Positions 1 through 13,700 of a stretch of DNA of 64,000 nt are shown piece by piece. How positions within the stretch are numbered: position 1 is the first letter of the stretch; each line of letters starts with the position of its first letter. The notes beneath the pieces were generated by a model that was given only the letters and a program-made list of their open reading frames with translations, was not told where the DNA came from and made no database searches. Source of the stretch: Sinotaia quadrata (lineage: Eukaryota > Mollusca > Gastropoda > Architaenioglossa > Viviparidae); NCBI GenBank assembly GCA_028829895.1, contig CM054179.1, positions 73,969,544 through 74,033,543 of the forward strand, read 5' to 3'. The translations under genes and the position numbers were made by a program.

Positions 1-1622
1 TGCCATGCATGTTAGTAATGTTACACAGATGGTGGCTTGTAGATTACTTGTATTTTCTGATGAATATTTTAAGAATTTCAGCACAATTTATTATTTGTGT
101 TAATTTAGTATTTTAATTTTTATTCTTTCTGTTGACAAAATGTCTGAAATTAATAAATCTATATTAGATGTCCAGTCATATCTGTAGAAAGCTGAACTTG
201 AATTTGTTCCCAAAATAATTGTTTGTGATTTAGTGTTTATTAAAGTAATTAAGGATTTATTGCTCATTGCATCCCACAGTATTAATTATTTTACAGTCTT
301 TTTGAGTACAGGTCCAGAAGTAAACTTATCCAGACAACAAATGCTTAATTCTGACTTTTCACAAGTACTAGCATCTCCATTTCATGGTGTATTTTCATAT
401 TTTACTGCATTTATCCTGGAAACACATAACATCCAAGATACTTGCAGTTTTGCACTCTATTGTTATTCTCCAAGCTGGATAAAATGTATTCTTTAATCTT
501 AAATTTTGCCCATGCCCCAAAATTTCAATACACTTGGTATGTTTAAGGATTTATTGCCAAAAACTGTAGACAAAATAATTTGAGATATAATCACTGTGAT
601 GATAATATCATACTCCTAAGTCATACTCCTAGACAAAGTTTTAGTCACAGGAACAAACTTTAGTTTGGACAATATCTTTTCACATAGTCCAATTATAATA
701 TGATTTAGTTTGGAGAAAAGTTCATAACAACTAAACAAGTGTCCATATTACAAATTCATCGTAGATACTGACTTCTTAGCTTTTGCTCTACTATACTGGG
801 ACAGAGACCTCTATCAGTTCAGTAAATGAATTCTCAGCTATTTCAATGTCATGATTATAGATTTTCTAGGTCTAGATATTACAAGTTCCTGTAGCTAATG
901 ACTATTTTTAATGGTGTGAGAAAACAGACTTAAAGCAAGAATGATTATTGAATCCATCAAAATCTGTATCAATTTTAAAGGGCATGAGTATCTTGACAAA
1001 TACTTCTCTTTCTGATCTTTTAGACAATCACATCTGCTTATATTTGACTGAATGAACAGAATTTTACATTGTGAGTGATAGATTATCATTATTATCAATG
1101 TTAGTTTATTGAAAAGAAAATGTTTTCCATTTGTTGGCAATATACTCTCATTATTTGATCTTTTGTATTTTCAACATTACTATAAAGCAAAAAGCAAGTT
1201 ATCAGTTTTTGCTGCTTTATATATTGTAATTTGTATATATCATATTTGTTTAGTTATATTATCTCTAGTTGTCTTAAGCATTGAAGTAGTTTATATGTTT
1301 ATTATTAATTGTATGGTTCTTAAAGTTATTAAAGAATAAACACTTTGTAAGTCACCACCACCACCATTTTAATCATCATTTAAAAAATTTATTATTATGA
1401 AATATGCATGTATTTATTTTGTTTGCTTATATTCAATAAATCAATTCCATTTTTAGACTTAGTTATCTTTTTGAAAATGTCTGGAACTTGAACAGTAGAA
1501 TTTGGCTATTTACTGATGTCACTATTTGGTGGTCAAATGAAGACAAATAGTATGCTTTTTTCTTCTTATAAAAACAAAAAACAAACAAACCCAACAACAT
1601 AAACCAGACATACTATGTTCAG
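1..1622. other. Upstream / intronic sequence of copy A
   Basis: AT-rich sequence with no exon, RNA gene or element I can support. Similarity to copy B starts at about 1400 (matching about 41020) and runs into the first recognised exon. A TRIM exon sits just upstream of the copy B counterpart, so an equivalent upstream exon of copy A may lie before this window. None is visible within it. Confidence 0.5.
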
Positions 1623-1784
1623 GATCTAAGAAGCCAGCCACAAATGACTGGAAATGGAGGAAGTGGCAATGCTGTCTTCATCAATACCATGCCTTATCAG
1701 ATGCCATCACCAGCAACAATCACAACTCCTCAAGTACAAATTACTCCACAAGTGCTGATTACTCCACAGTCAAGTCAGTTTATG
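1623..1784 (+). CDS. Copy A exon: P/Q/T-rich linker
   Basis: 162 nt, phase 0 to 0, acceptor after TATGTTCAG and donor GTAATC. It encodes SQPQMTGNGGSGNA, then PxxITTP / PQVQITP hexapeptide-like units, ending in SSQFM. It is nearly identical to 41224-41565 in copy B except that the hexapeptide array is short here (two to three units). Low complexity; probably a flexible linker. The acceptor side differs from copy B (GATCTAAGAAGC against AGTCAAAGAAGC). Confidence 0.7.
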
Positions 1785-4700
1785 GTAATCATTTTCACAG
1801 TTTCAACTTCTGTTAATATATGAAAGTTACAAAAAATCTGTGGCTCATATCACTCTTAAGAGACCCTAGAACTCAGCATGCCATCCTTTTCACCAATCAT
1901 AACTGGCTAAAATTAATATTAGTAAAAATTAAACAGAATCTTCTTTTGATAATGTATGAGTTAGAAAATTTTACTATAATGTGTGTGTGTGTGTGCATAT
2001 GGATTTGAGTGTGTGCAGTTAAAATATGAAAATTAGTAATACACTGTAACTACATAAATGTATCTCTGGAACAAAAAGAAAAGACTACTGTCTGTGGTCA
2101 GGAAATACTTCAGCAATATACGTTTAAAAAAATTAGCAGTACTTGTCTAAAAGACAAGAAGTTCAAAATGAATGTCTTGAACCTTGTATCTTGAACCATT
2201 TCCTTAATAGGCTTATTATTGTGTATCATTTTATTATTTGTTATTTTTCTTAACAGGAAGTTGAAGATGATAAGCCAAAGGCAACCATTTTGGGAACCAG
2301 ATTTGGAAAAGGTTAAGAATTAATTTGAATAATATTTGAAATTGTTTAAAGATATAACAATATACATTTTTAATAAAATGTCAATTGCAGATATTTTGTA
2401 TAAAAATGTATTTTACTTATAGTTATTTTTAAAGTATATTATAACTTTTTATGGTTTTATTTGATTTTAATTGCTTAAATTTGAAGAATAATTAATATAC
2501 TTAATATGTAAGTGTAAAGGGAAAAATGCAAAACTAATATTCTTGATTAATTTCAATATATTTCTTAAATATTTTAATTAATTTTCCTTATTAGTGCATA
2601 ATTCATTTCGGAATTTTGCTCTCTAAAAAAAACCTCTATGATATGAGTTTAGACAAACAACTTTGACCCAGTTTAAAGTAGAAGGCATAATTGTTACAGG
2701 TCAACAATTGTTGCGTAAGTCCGCGCATTGTAGGGCACTGCATGTAGCAGAAATCAGGAACTGATACGATTAAGGCTATAAAATTGGAGCCAAAATTCTT
2801 CCTGTCTATAGAACATGGTCAGCCAACTGTGACTATTGAACAATGCAGAAAACTAAACTCAGTTCATAGCTCGAAGGCAGACATGTTGTTTTCACACCAT
2901 GAAATTTCAGTGCGACCACTACCTGAACTCTGGAAGCACATAAATAGCTGGGTCCAAGAGAAATTAATCTCTCTGATAAAATTCACGGTCCCGGGTACTA
3001 TGGCTTTCACGGAAAGAGGCAAGAAGGGGTATAGCTGAGATAGTAACTTACTTGTTGTAAAATAATTTTTTCTAACATTTGTCTAATCCATTTGAAATTA
3101 TGTTTTCTTCTTGTGAAATGCTATAATGATTTGAACTTTGTAATTTTATTCTCATTTGATAAAAGAATCAGATAAATAAATGTAAGGAATTTGTAAATGA
3201 GACACGAGAATGAAAGTACAGATTTAGGACTTGTAAAAACACGAACTGATGCATAGAAATTTATTGTTATGTTATAGCTTCAAAAGCCGTTCCATTCCGC
3301 TATGTTTTGTGTTCTCGACGTGGGCTGATGTTGGATTTCTACATTGATTCCTTCGTTGGTTTGGCACCGGCAAAGCTGCCACCAAAGTCCAGTAAATCTC
3401 AGAAAGATAACAAGAAGGACGGGTGAGCAGTGGAATTCTTGTTGAGACCCTGAATGAAAATTCGTGAGAAGTACAGAACACTGGGGGAGACATCCGTGAC
3501 GCAACTGGGAGTTGTGACTTTTGAGTATTTCCTAAGCCTGGAAGGTGTGTAGTATGAATTTACACTGGTGACAGAAATTCACTGAGTCTAGGTGGTACTT
3601 GCTCAAAGGAAGATTGGGTCTAACGAAGAGAGTGCTGTGAAGTTACAAGGAGAGCAGTAGTGTGCTACGTGAACCTGACTCTGCCGAGTAACATGTAGAA
3701 CACACAAAGGCGGAACAATAAGCAGGACGTTTGTTTCACCACAATTCGTACCAGGACTGTGAACTGGACTATGTGCATAAATTCTATCTGTACTGTGAAT
3801 TCATTCTGAGACTATGCAGAGGAACTGTGTTGTGTTATTGTGATCTATATTCAAAACTGACTATTCAAGGATACGTTAATCTGACTGTATGCCAGAGTGA
3901 ACCAGAACTTTTACCAGGCTTGGCCTTTGTAACCAGCACTAACCAACCTTCACCAGTGCAAGAACAGAGGTTGCCATTCACAAGCCATATCAGGTGAATA
4001 GTATTCATGGTTGTTTGTGTAATCTGTACATGTTTCTTTGATTTATGTGAATTTCTAATCCATTTCTGATTCTTCTTATAATTATCTTGTATGAACTGAG
4101 GTCTGCCATGATATTTATTCTGATTGGTTGTAACTTCTAGAAATTGTTTTATGAACTAAATTAGAGATGGAGATTTATAACACTTGTTGGCGTAAATTCC
4201 TAGTAATTATTTCTATGGAATTAGCATGAGATTTATAACACTTGTTGACATAAATTCCTAGTGATTATTTCTATGATATTAACATGAGATTTATAACACT
4301 TGTTGACGTAAATTCCTAGTAATTATTTCTATGGAATTAGCATGAGATTTATAACACTTGTTGACGTAAATTCCTAGTAATTATTTCTATGGAATTAGCA
4401 TGAAATGTTTCCTAAAAATAAGCTTGTTTGTAATAGACATTCGAGAGATTTGCGATCTCTGAATAATTTGCCTTGTGTGTGATTTTTGAGAATATTAATT
4501 GTAACTTGATTTAATTGTTATTTATTTTTCTTTAATAAATTGTTGTATGTTAACTATCCACTCTCGTTATTGTAGAGGAGGGGTACATGTATAGATGATG
4601 GGTGGGGGCTCTGCCAAATGACGTAATGACATATGAATAAGATGGTCAAGCACATGTTTTAAGATAGTTCCCGTCATCAATAGTGAGAGCTATGTGGGGG

Positions 4701-7700
4701 GCTGGAATAAAGACAGAGTGACTGACAAGATAGTTCAGTTAAGGTCTGTTATTCTAGACAAGTAACACTTGGGGAGAGAGTTAAATAATTGACAGACTTC
4801 TCAGGGTTTGACTTAGTCGCTCTCATGACCACAAATGACCCCATCGGGTCATTGTGGTTGATTGTGAGGAAAAAATATTATTTATGAGTTATTTATTAAT
4901 ATGATAATCAAACAGATAATAATTAACAATTAACAGACAAGAACCTTGCCACAGTAAGTTAAGAACATTTTGTTTAAGAGTAGAATGTCTCAGATAATTT
5001 GTTTCTCTTAAACACAGTGATAACCTTATCTTCTTAATAACATTAAAACTGATGACAGAATTACTTTTAAAATCTTGAGGAATGCGACAATGATCATTTG
5101 TTTGTGAAGGAATAACGAAGTATGACAGAGATGTTCTACTCTCATTGAGTGCAAAGCCACAGTCTCGAAGACGACCAGCAAATTTGCCAGACATACCAAA
5201 AATTATTCTCATCAAGGTGAACATTTTAGTTTTAGTTCATTTTATTTTTTTCTCTCCTTCCTTTCTTTCTATTCTATACATCAATTCCATCACTGAAATA
5301 TGAACATTTGGTCCTGAAACAATAGAACAAATTTTTTAATGCAAACTTAAGTAAAATCCCATTAATATGAACAGTTGCTTCTTACACGCAGGTTTCGACA
5401 TATTTACTAAGGGTAATACTAATAGTTTAAAAAAACTTCACTTCACATGAAACCGTGTGATTAATTCAATACATTCCAACCAGACAACCGCAGTCGTGTG
5501 CGCACACACACACACACACTGACTACACCTTCCTTCCCCACGTCACCCATCTCCAGACTGGACTTTGGCCAGCTGCCTGCCAACGGGTCCAGATATATAG
5601 AAAGTGCAATGTCTGATGCTATTTGATGTTGCCATACCTCAGAGATGTGCAGATACCACTACTTCAACACATATGCCTTTGATCAGCTGAACTGAGCGAA
5701 CGTGCCCATTACACAGTGCTCTCACCTCAATACTGCATCCAGTGTTATAAAATTATATTTTCAACACAGCACTGATGCAAGCATGGGAAAGCAGACCAAG
5801 ACCGAGAATATCTTCGGATAAAAGTCTACTGCAGCTTATGAGTGGAAACGTCAGCGGGAAAAGACCTAATATTTCAACGTCTGCACTACTCCCGTGTTCA
5901 GATTAATGTTAAGTGCTCCTTGCAGGCCACAAATAATGGTAACATCCTAAAGTCCTCCGCGGGCCAACAGAGCCCTGTCTTGGCCATGCAGGCCTCAATT
6001 TGTGCACCCCTGGACTACGTGATCATGCAGTATCAAACTAAAACACTACTTACATCTACATCTATTCACGTTAACTCACACACAGTATTTCACCCATATT
6101 GATTTCACAAAAGATTACTATCAAATCAGGGTCCATGAAAGTGATCGAGAGAAATTAGCTTCTGCCACACCCAGTGGCCATTATTCTTGGAAAGTTATGC
6201 CGTTTGGCATACAAAATGAGCCTGCTACCTTCACGCATCTCATGAGGAACTTATTATTCCCATCAAGAGTGACTATTTATCTAACTTTATGGATGATCTT
6301 TTGATTGCTACTCCTACCTGGACTGAGCATATTGAATTGCTCCGTGTTTTGCTTTGCAGATCATGCGAAGCAGATTTGACAGCATATCCTTTCAAGTGTT
6401 AGATAGGAAATAAGGCACTCAGCTACCATGGCCATGTAGTAGGCAAGGGCTAACTTCATCCAGAGGAAGACAAGATAAGTCAATTGTGAGATGTACCATA
6501 CCCTGTAACCAGAAAGACATACAGTCTTTCTTAGATATGGCTGGATATTATCAGAAGTTCATTCCAGGTTTTAATCAGGTTGTGATCACACTATCTAATT
6601 TGACTCATAAGGCCACCCCTGAAAAAGTAGTACGGACAGACAAGTGTAAATTTGCATTTAAAATGCTCAAGAGATGCTAACTTTGTCACCAGTCCTTCAT
6701 CTTCCCAGCGTCACCCTACCATTTATCAAACACACAGATGCATTGTGCATTGGCATCACAGCAGTTTTGTTACAGGAGTGCCCTGACAGTGAAGTAAATC
6801 CAATACTGATCATGTATGCAAGCCGTAAGCTTTCTGATGTAGAAACGTGCTTAACACATAAGAAATCAAATGCTTGGCAGTGGTTTGGGCCATAGAGAAA
6901 TTTCAACCTTAATTGTATGGTTGTGACTTTGTACTGCAGACAGACCACCATTCACTCATTTATTTATATAAACACTCAAATGCACGCATCATGTGCTGGT
7001 CACTCTTAAAGCAGCAATATACATTTTGTGTAGAATACATTGCAGGAAAAAAGCAACAATGATACAGATTTTCTCAGCAGGCATATGGCCGATGAAGAAA
7101 ACACACATGCAAGCAGTCCTTCATGCACATCCCATCCAGTACCCAGCTAAGGCCAGATGCCTTAGAATTCATACTGCTGATCCACTGAACTTGCTGTCCT
7201 CATAAGGTCAACACTTGAATGTCATAATACAATCTTAACTGTTTGTAACTCCCTTGATATTCTTATTTATTTGACTTTGAAGCTAAATGCATTGCTTGTT
7301 TCGCTATTTAAAAGAAACCCTTATTCATCTAAATACACCATTCTCTAAAGAATAATTTAACTAGTCACATGTAAGTGGAATATACATAAGAATTGTATGC
7401 CAATTATCTTGATATTTCCTATTTAATTGAGTTCTTCAGTATCATTATTATTTTTTATTTGAAGAGCATATATTAATTCTATTGTAATTTTGTATTAAAT
7501 TGTAGTGGGAATTATTATGTATACTTATTGTATCTCTTCTGCTTGAAATTAATGAACCTAATGTATTTTTATATATTGCTAATCCAGTATGAGTGGCTTA
7601 TTTTATCATCAGTGTTAGTGTGGTTTTAATAAACTTGGAACCCCAATTTTATTCTTAGCTGAGAGGTGTCACATAATGGTTTATGTAGCCCACACCCACC

Positions 7701-10700
7701 CTTCCTCTAAAAATAGATTACACATAAACCTACCTTCTAGAAAGGCTGACCCTTATATTCGGGCTCGAAACATACCTGAATGTTCCAGACACTCACTTTA
7801 AACTAACCAATCAAAGCGCAGCTCAGCCATGCGAATGAATGTACTAATGAAGAAACTCACCTGTAAATTATCAGTTGAATGCACGGCTGACCTTTGATAT
7901 TTTTGTGCAATAGTTTTTCGATCTTTACCACTAATTATTTTCCGCATTCCTAGTGTTTTAATGATTTTGAGATATTTGAAATAGTTGGTGTTAGATTTAT
8001 GAAGCCCTACAAAAAATTATAGATTAATTTCTCATGGGAACCCTTTTTCATCCATCTTGAGACAAGTTACACCCATGTCAACAAAGATGCTCCTACTAAT
8101 ACATGCGTGTACTGTACACTGGATTAAGCAGAGCAGGTTGTTTTTTTCATGCTTGGCCATATCATACTAATTTGACTGTACTTTTGTTACTTTGTCTTAA
8201 ATAATAAAAAGCATTAAAATATTTGCTGTGGCAGATGAATTTGGGGGACTTAAAAATATTTTGTACATGTTTGCTATTTGTCTATGATTTGAATTGGAGA
8301 ATGTTTTATGCAATTAAAACATTATTTCTACGTTCACTAATTTGATTACATTGTACATTATACTTGTGAATTTTTTATTAATGCTATATTTCTTATGCTG
8401 CATGTGTATCAGGCTAATGAATATTGTTGCAGGCTTTGTAAGTTGAGATTGTTTTTAAGAGAGAAAGGAGTTTAGAGATAAAATATACCTGAAATTTAGT
8501 GCTGCCTTAATTTGACTTTTGCAGAGAAGAGTGCACCTTTTTTCTTTGATGCTTTGACAGTAGAGTACAGTGACTACTGTACTCTACTGAATCATGTTGG
8601 TTTGTGTATCTAACATTATCATCGAACTTATCAGTAAACGTGTCGCTGTAAGTTGATTCCTGGCAGTTCTGTTCGAGAGCCAATATGGCGAAAATTGAAT
8701 CTTGAGTTTGGTCTTGAAAATTTACTAAAGTTTCTTCAAACATTCCTCATGGTGTGTTGAGTAGCACAAATGAAGATTATTTGGAACATTCCTCCTGATA
8801 TGTTTCATAGCGCATATGACATTCTGGACAGTTCCCCACATTGTGCTTTTGTGAGCACTTAAAGATTCTGAAACATTTGTGTAATGTGTGGCTAGAAGGG
8901 TACATTGGACTGTCGTCTAAATAAGAAAGATAGTGACTTGTTGCAAACCGCTTGATTGCAAACACATGCTAGTGACAGCGACCATCATTGACTAAAATTA
9001 TCTCTCTAAAACTCCATTCTCATTTCTCTGTATCCACGAACTAGATTATATATACATATATCTTAATTTGACTGCTGATGTGTATGCTGGGATAAACTGA
9101 ATGAGTGCCTAGCATTAATCAAACATTGTTGTAAAGTGATGTAAATGTCAACATTCTTTTTTTGATTATATTCATGTTGTATTTATATTGTTAAATTTAT
9201 TGATTGTAGATTTAATAAATTTATTGTTAAATTTATTGATTGTTGATTAAATTTATTGTTAAATTTATTGATTGTTGATTAAATTTATTGTTAAATTTAT
9301 TAACCTTCTTGCACATAAAACTTATGTTGGAGTAGTAGTGGGTGGATGGGGCTCGTTAAATTTAGATAAAATATGGATTTTTATTACTCTTTTAGTAAGA
9401 AGTTTCCACCTGTAGAGCATTATGAAGCAGTAAAATGTCTATCATTATTATGTAAAGAGTAGAGTTTTATGACACTCTTATAATCTGCCAAGTGAGAGAT
9501 GTATTTGTCTTGTGGGAGAATTATTAATAACTATAAGTTAAGATTCTCGATCACTTGTAATTTGTATTATTTATGTGTTGTTAATTAATAAATAATAACC
9601 ATAATGAGTGAAGGGTGCCCAGAGAGGTGTCACAGTTACACAGTCTTATTTCAGCATAAACATGTTTAATTGACGTTTAGAATTTTGAGACAACATTCTC
9701 ATGTTCTGGTGAGCAGAGTTTTTTTAAGGTTAAAATTATTTAATTAATTATATAAAATTACTCATTAATTATACACATACATAAGAAAATAATAAGAATA
9801 AAGAGGGGCAACAAAATTGTTGTAATGGTTAAAAAGCTGAGCTATAAGAAATTGTTCAAACTTAATTGAATATTTTGAGGGCAGATAAATGTTTGAACTT
9901 AAAATAAATATTGTTTGTAGATACAGGAAAGAAACAAAACTAATATTGGAAGATCAACACATTTTAAGCAAAATGCTCATCAAATATTCTGATTTGTTGA
10001 TTTTTTGCAGCAGACATTTATGTTACATCTCACTAATTTATGAAAGACTATTTAATGACAATTCATGCTACATTTAACAAAGTGCCAGTGATTGACAGTT
10101 TATATTACATCTCACAAAGATTTTAAAATATTAATGAATACCTATTGATGTCATATTGATCATTCAGTTCATGATCATTCTTTGCTTTTCAAACACTCTC
10201 TAGTCTTTGTGTCTCTCCTGTTCTAGCATGACATAGTATGCAATTCAAATGCAACTAATCTGCACACCTTCATCAGTTCACACTTTTTCATGTTTCATAA
10301 TTACACTTATTCTTTACTAATGTGTTTCAGCCAATAACAGAAACATATGAAAACCTAAAACCATTTCCTGTATATACTCCTGGGTTTTTTGTACAAAAAA
10401 TGAAGTTTCCGGTAAGTGTGAATTAATGGAAATTTATAAACAGAATTATGGTAATGATTTGAATTTTGTTAGATTTACTAAGATTCTGATAATTGTGGAG
10501 TAGTGGAATCAGTTAGGTTTAGCCAAGATTCTGGTAAGTATAGGCTTGATCAAGATTCAGTATGACCTTGGTAAGATTGACAATTTGAAATTGAGTTATC
10601 CACCCCTTGTCAGAGAGTAGTCTGCCTCAATATCATTCTTGTAAATTACAATGTAATCTCATGACATGTTGCTTGCTAGGTTTATGCAATTGTGCAGTTT

Positions 10701-13700
10701 TTATGGAGGGGTCAGCTTTCATGGACATTTTCTTGTATTGCTGATGGTTCCACTCATTCCTGTTATTCCTCTTTCTGTTATTGAGTTATTAATATTAATT
10801 TTTAATTTCTTTTGGCTAGCTGATGCCATTACTATTTTTCTTCTTTGTTGACTAAATAATTTCATGGCTAACTACATGTGACCATGCTGACAAATAGTTT
10901 GACTCCCAACCCAATTTTAGGGGTGTGTCCTGGCTCCAAGAGTGAAAGGTATGTATGTTATGGCATGTTCAGGCATCGAGAATGAAAGACTGTGTTTTAT
11001 GGTGTGTCCTGGCTCCAAGAGCGAAAGATTCTATGTTTTATGATATGTCCTGACATCAAGAATGTTTAATGGTATGTCCTGGCATCAAGAATGAAAGACT
11101 CAATGTTTTATGGCATGTCCTGGCTCCAAGAGTGAAATGCTGTCATGTGTTTTATGGTATGTCCTGGCACCAAGAATGAAAGACTGTGTTTTATGGTATG
11201 TCTTGTCTCCAAGAGTAAAATACTTTGTGTGTTTTTAGTGCTAACAGTCCAATTCCTGTTGGGAGAAATTAATATCTAAAAAAATAGCTACACCTCTGCC
11301 TATCACCAGCAAGCATGGCATTAAGCACAGTCTTATAAACAAACAGATATCTGCCTGTACAAGCAAGGGAGAAAACGTTTGACAGACAAAAACTTTGTAT
11401 TGAATCAAGATTCGACTCTTTTGTATACTTCATTCCATCGCAATGTAACTAACTTCTTCCATTGTTCTTATTAAAAGTACACAAATGTTCAATACAGTAG
11501 ATAACAAAATGTCAATTTAAGCTTACAGAAACTAACACTAATACTATTTATCATTAATAAATTAGTATGAATATATTATTTTGATTCTTGCATGTTGATA
11601 TTAGCCACCTGATTTTTAAAAAGTATTTTTTCTAAACAAACATTTAATATTTTAGATTATTACAATATAATTAATCATTTGCATTGATGATTTATTTCGG
11701 TAATATTAAATCTGTACTTGTTTTTTTTACCTCATACATCATACCTGAGGTGCAATTTTAGGTGTTTCTGTCAGCATGTATCTTGGAATGTGACCTATAG
11801 CATTTACAGTATAAGTAGTAATATTGTCCAAGTGTTAAATGCTTATGGAAAATTCAGCATTGTGTTTGTTTATGTGAAAAGTCAGGATACTTAATGAGTA
11901 TACAGCTAAAAAAATAAATTTGCATTACCAATATTCTCAGTTGTTAGTGTGTTTACCTTTGTAATTGAAATGCACAAGTTCATGGTCATAACCCAGCTGT
12001 TAGTCATTACATAGATTGTCTTTTATTCAGTTGATAACAACCACATATTGAAAATGAAAGCACTGTAATATATCCACATCATCACAAATATCTATATTTT
12101 TACTATTCCATTTTCTTTCCTTCGATGTCTTTTCCCCACAGGAGCTGCAGTAGAGTTTTCAGTACTCAGTCTTGGTTGGTTCCTGTGGGGACTTCCACTC
12201 CTCAATGTTTTCTGGAGAGGGTTGGTGTTGTGTTGGTAGTACTTGGTCATTTGCCGGTGTTCATAGATAAGCTGCCTTGTGGTTTCCTGTTTTTTTACTT
12301 TCCTGGATAGAGTATGTTTGTTTCCAGTTGTAAGTGTGTATGGGAGGGTTTTGATTAGGGTGGGTGTAGTGTGTTTGTTCCCAGTAAGAGGTGTGTATAT
12401 GTGGTTTAAAATGTTTGTAAAATTATATATGTACACTCACTTGATAAGATTCAGGTTTTATTTAATTTCAAAACTGAAAAATTATTAGAAATGCAGATAT
12501 AATTATAGATCTCTGACGAGGCTTCTTTTATATATGCTCTATAGTCAATAGATTTTCAGCTTTTATTGTTACTGTTAATGTATAAACTCTTTTACAGCTG
12601 TCAGTATAGCCTAAACATGATGTTAGCCAGGCACATTTTAAAATGTGAAGTATTCACTTTCATGTAAATCAAAATATTCAAGAAATGGGTGTTTTTTCTT
12701 TTGGAATTGATTAAATCTTAACTTCCTAAGAAAAATGTTTCCACAAAATAACATTTTCATTTCAAGTCTTGTAAGTTTACTTGAGATTTTAACATGATTT
12801 ATTATGATTAAAAGCAGAATGAAGTTGTAAAATGAAAGAATATTGCCTTTTTAAAGTATTGTTTTGAATATTTTCTTTTTTTAATATTTAGGCAAGCATT
12901 CAAGTTAAGATTCCCCGTGAACATCATCGATACCTACTTGGCAAGAATGGCAAGAAACTTCAGGAACTGGAATTGGCTACTCAAACAAAAATACAGATCC
13001 CACAGCCAGATGAAAACTCAGATTTTGTCAAAATATCCGGCACCAATGATAGCATTGATAAAGCTCAGTATGAAATTGAATGCATCTCTGAAGAACAGGT
13101 AAGAGCATAGTCATTTGGCTCTACATTTTCATCATAGTAATACAGTCGAACCCACTTATCTCGGCATCGGTTAACTTGCCAACCCTAGTGTGATGAGTTT
13201 GACAATTCTGTGTCATGAACTCTTAACCCAGTTTGCTGATTTCAAAAATCAAATTTTGAAGGGACCTTTGTTAAAGCTCTCCCGTGATACATCAGTATCG
13301 AGAAGCTTCTAGCAATGAGGTCAGATTGTTGCATAACTTTAGGCCATTGTCCAGCACTTCGAATCAACAACATACCACGTGATCCGTCACGTGACGCGTT
13401 CTGTGCAGTTTGATAAATACGATAAACGCGCGGTAAATTGCCACTCACGAACCCAGAACTGGCCGACACACGAGCAGCTATCCGCTAGTTGCCGCAACCG
13501 TCGAGTCGTGCTAGAGAAAACCCGTCGCATTAATCTGCTTTGAGAGGTAACACGTCTACTTCTTGCAGACGTTATTGCATTTTGTTAATTGTATTTTGCA
13601 TTTGAATCGATGTATGTAATTTTGTGCAAATTATCGCTATTTTAGCCGAAGCACGTGGTTCACTTGGAAATGACAAAGTCTATAAGTTATTGTATATAAA

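Larger units (their letters stand above)
5217..10330. other. Copy A intron with retroelement remnants
   Basis: Holds a (CA)n run near 5501-5519, the dead gypsy fragment at 6095-7112, an LTR-like 3' end at about 7673 (GAGAGGTGTCACA), and a partial copy of the LTR described at 30386-32241 (here about 8248-9634). The remaining parts (5217-6090, 9640-10330) are AT-rich with nothing I can assign. Confidence 0.5.

Noticed and set aside
4889..5224. Minus-strand 111-codon frame
   Set aside because: It overlaps the + strand 4E-binding exon at 5110-5216, which has splice sites, phase and a paralog; the reverse frame is a shadow.
12092..12436. Minus-strand 114-codon frame in a copy A intron
   Set aside because: No recognisable domain and no conservation evidence. 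The + strand is also open in two frames here, as expected from low-stop composition.
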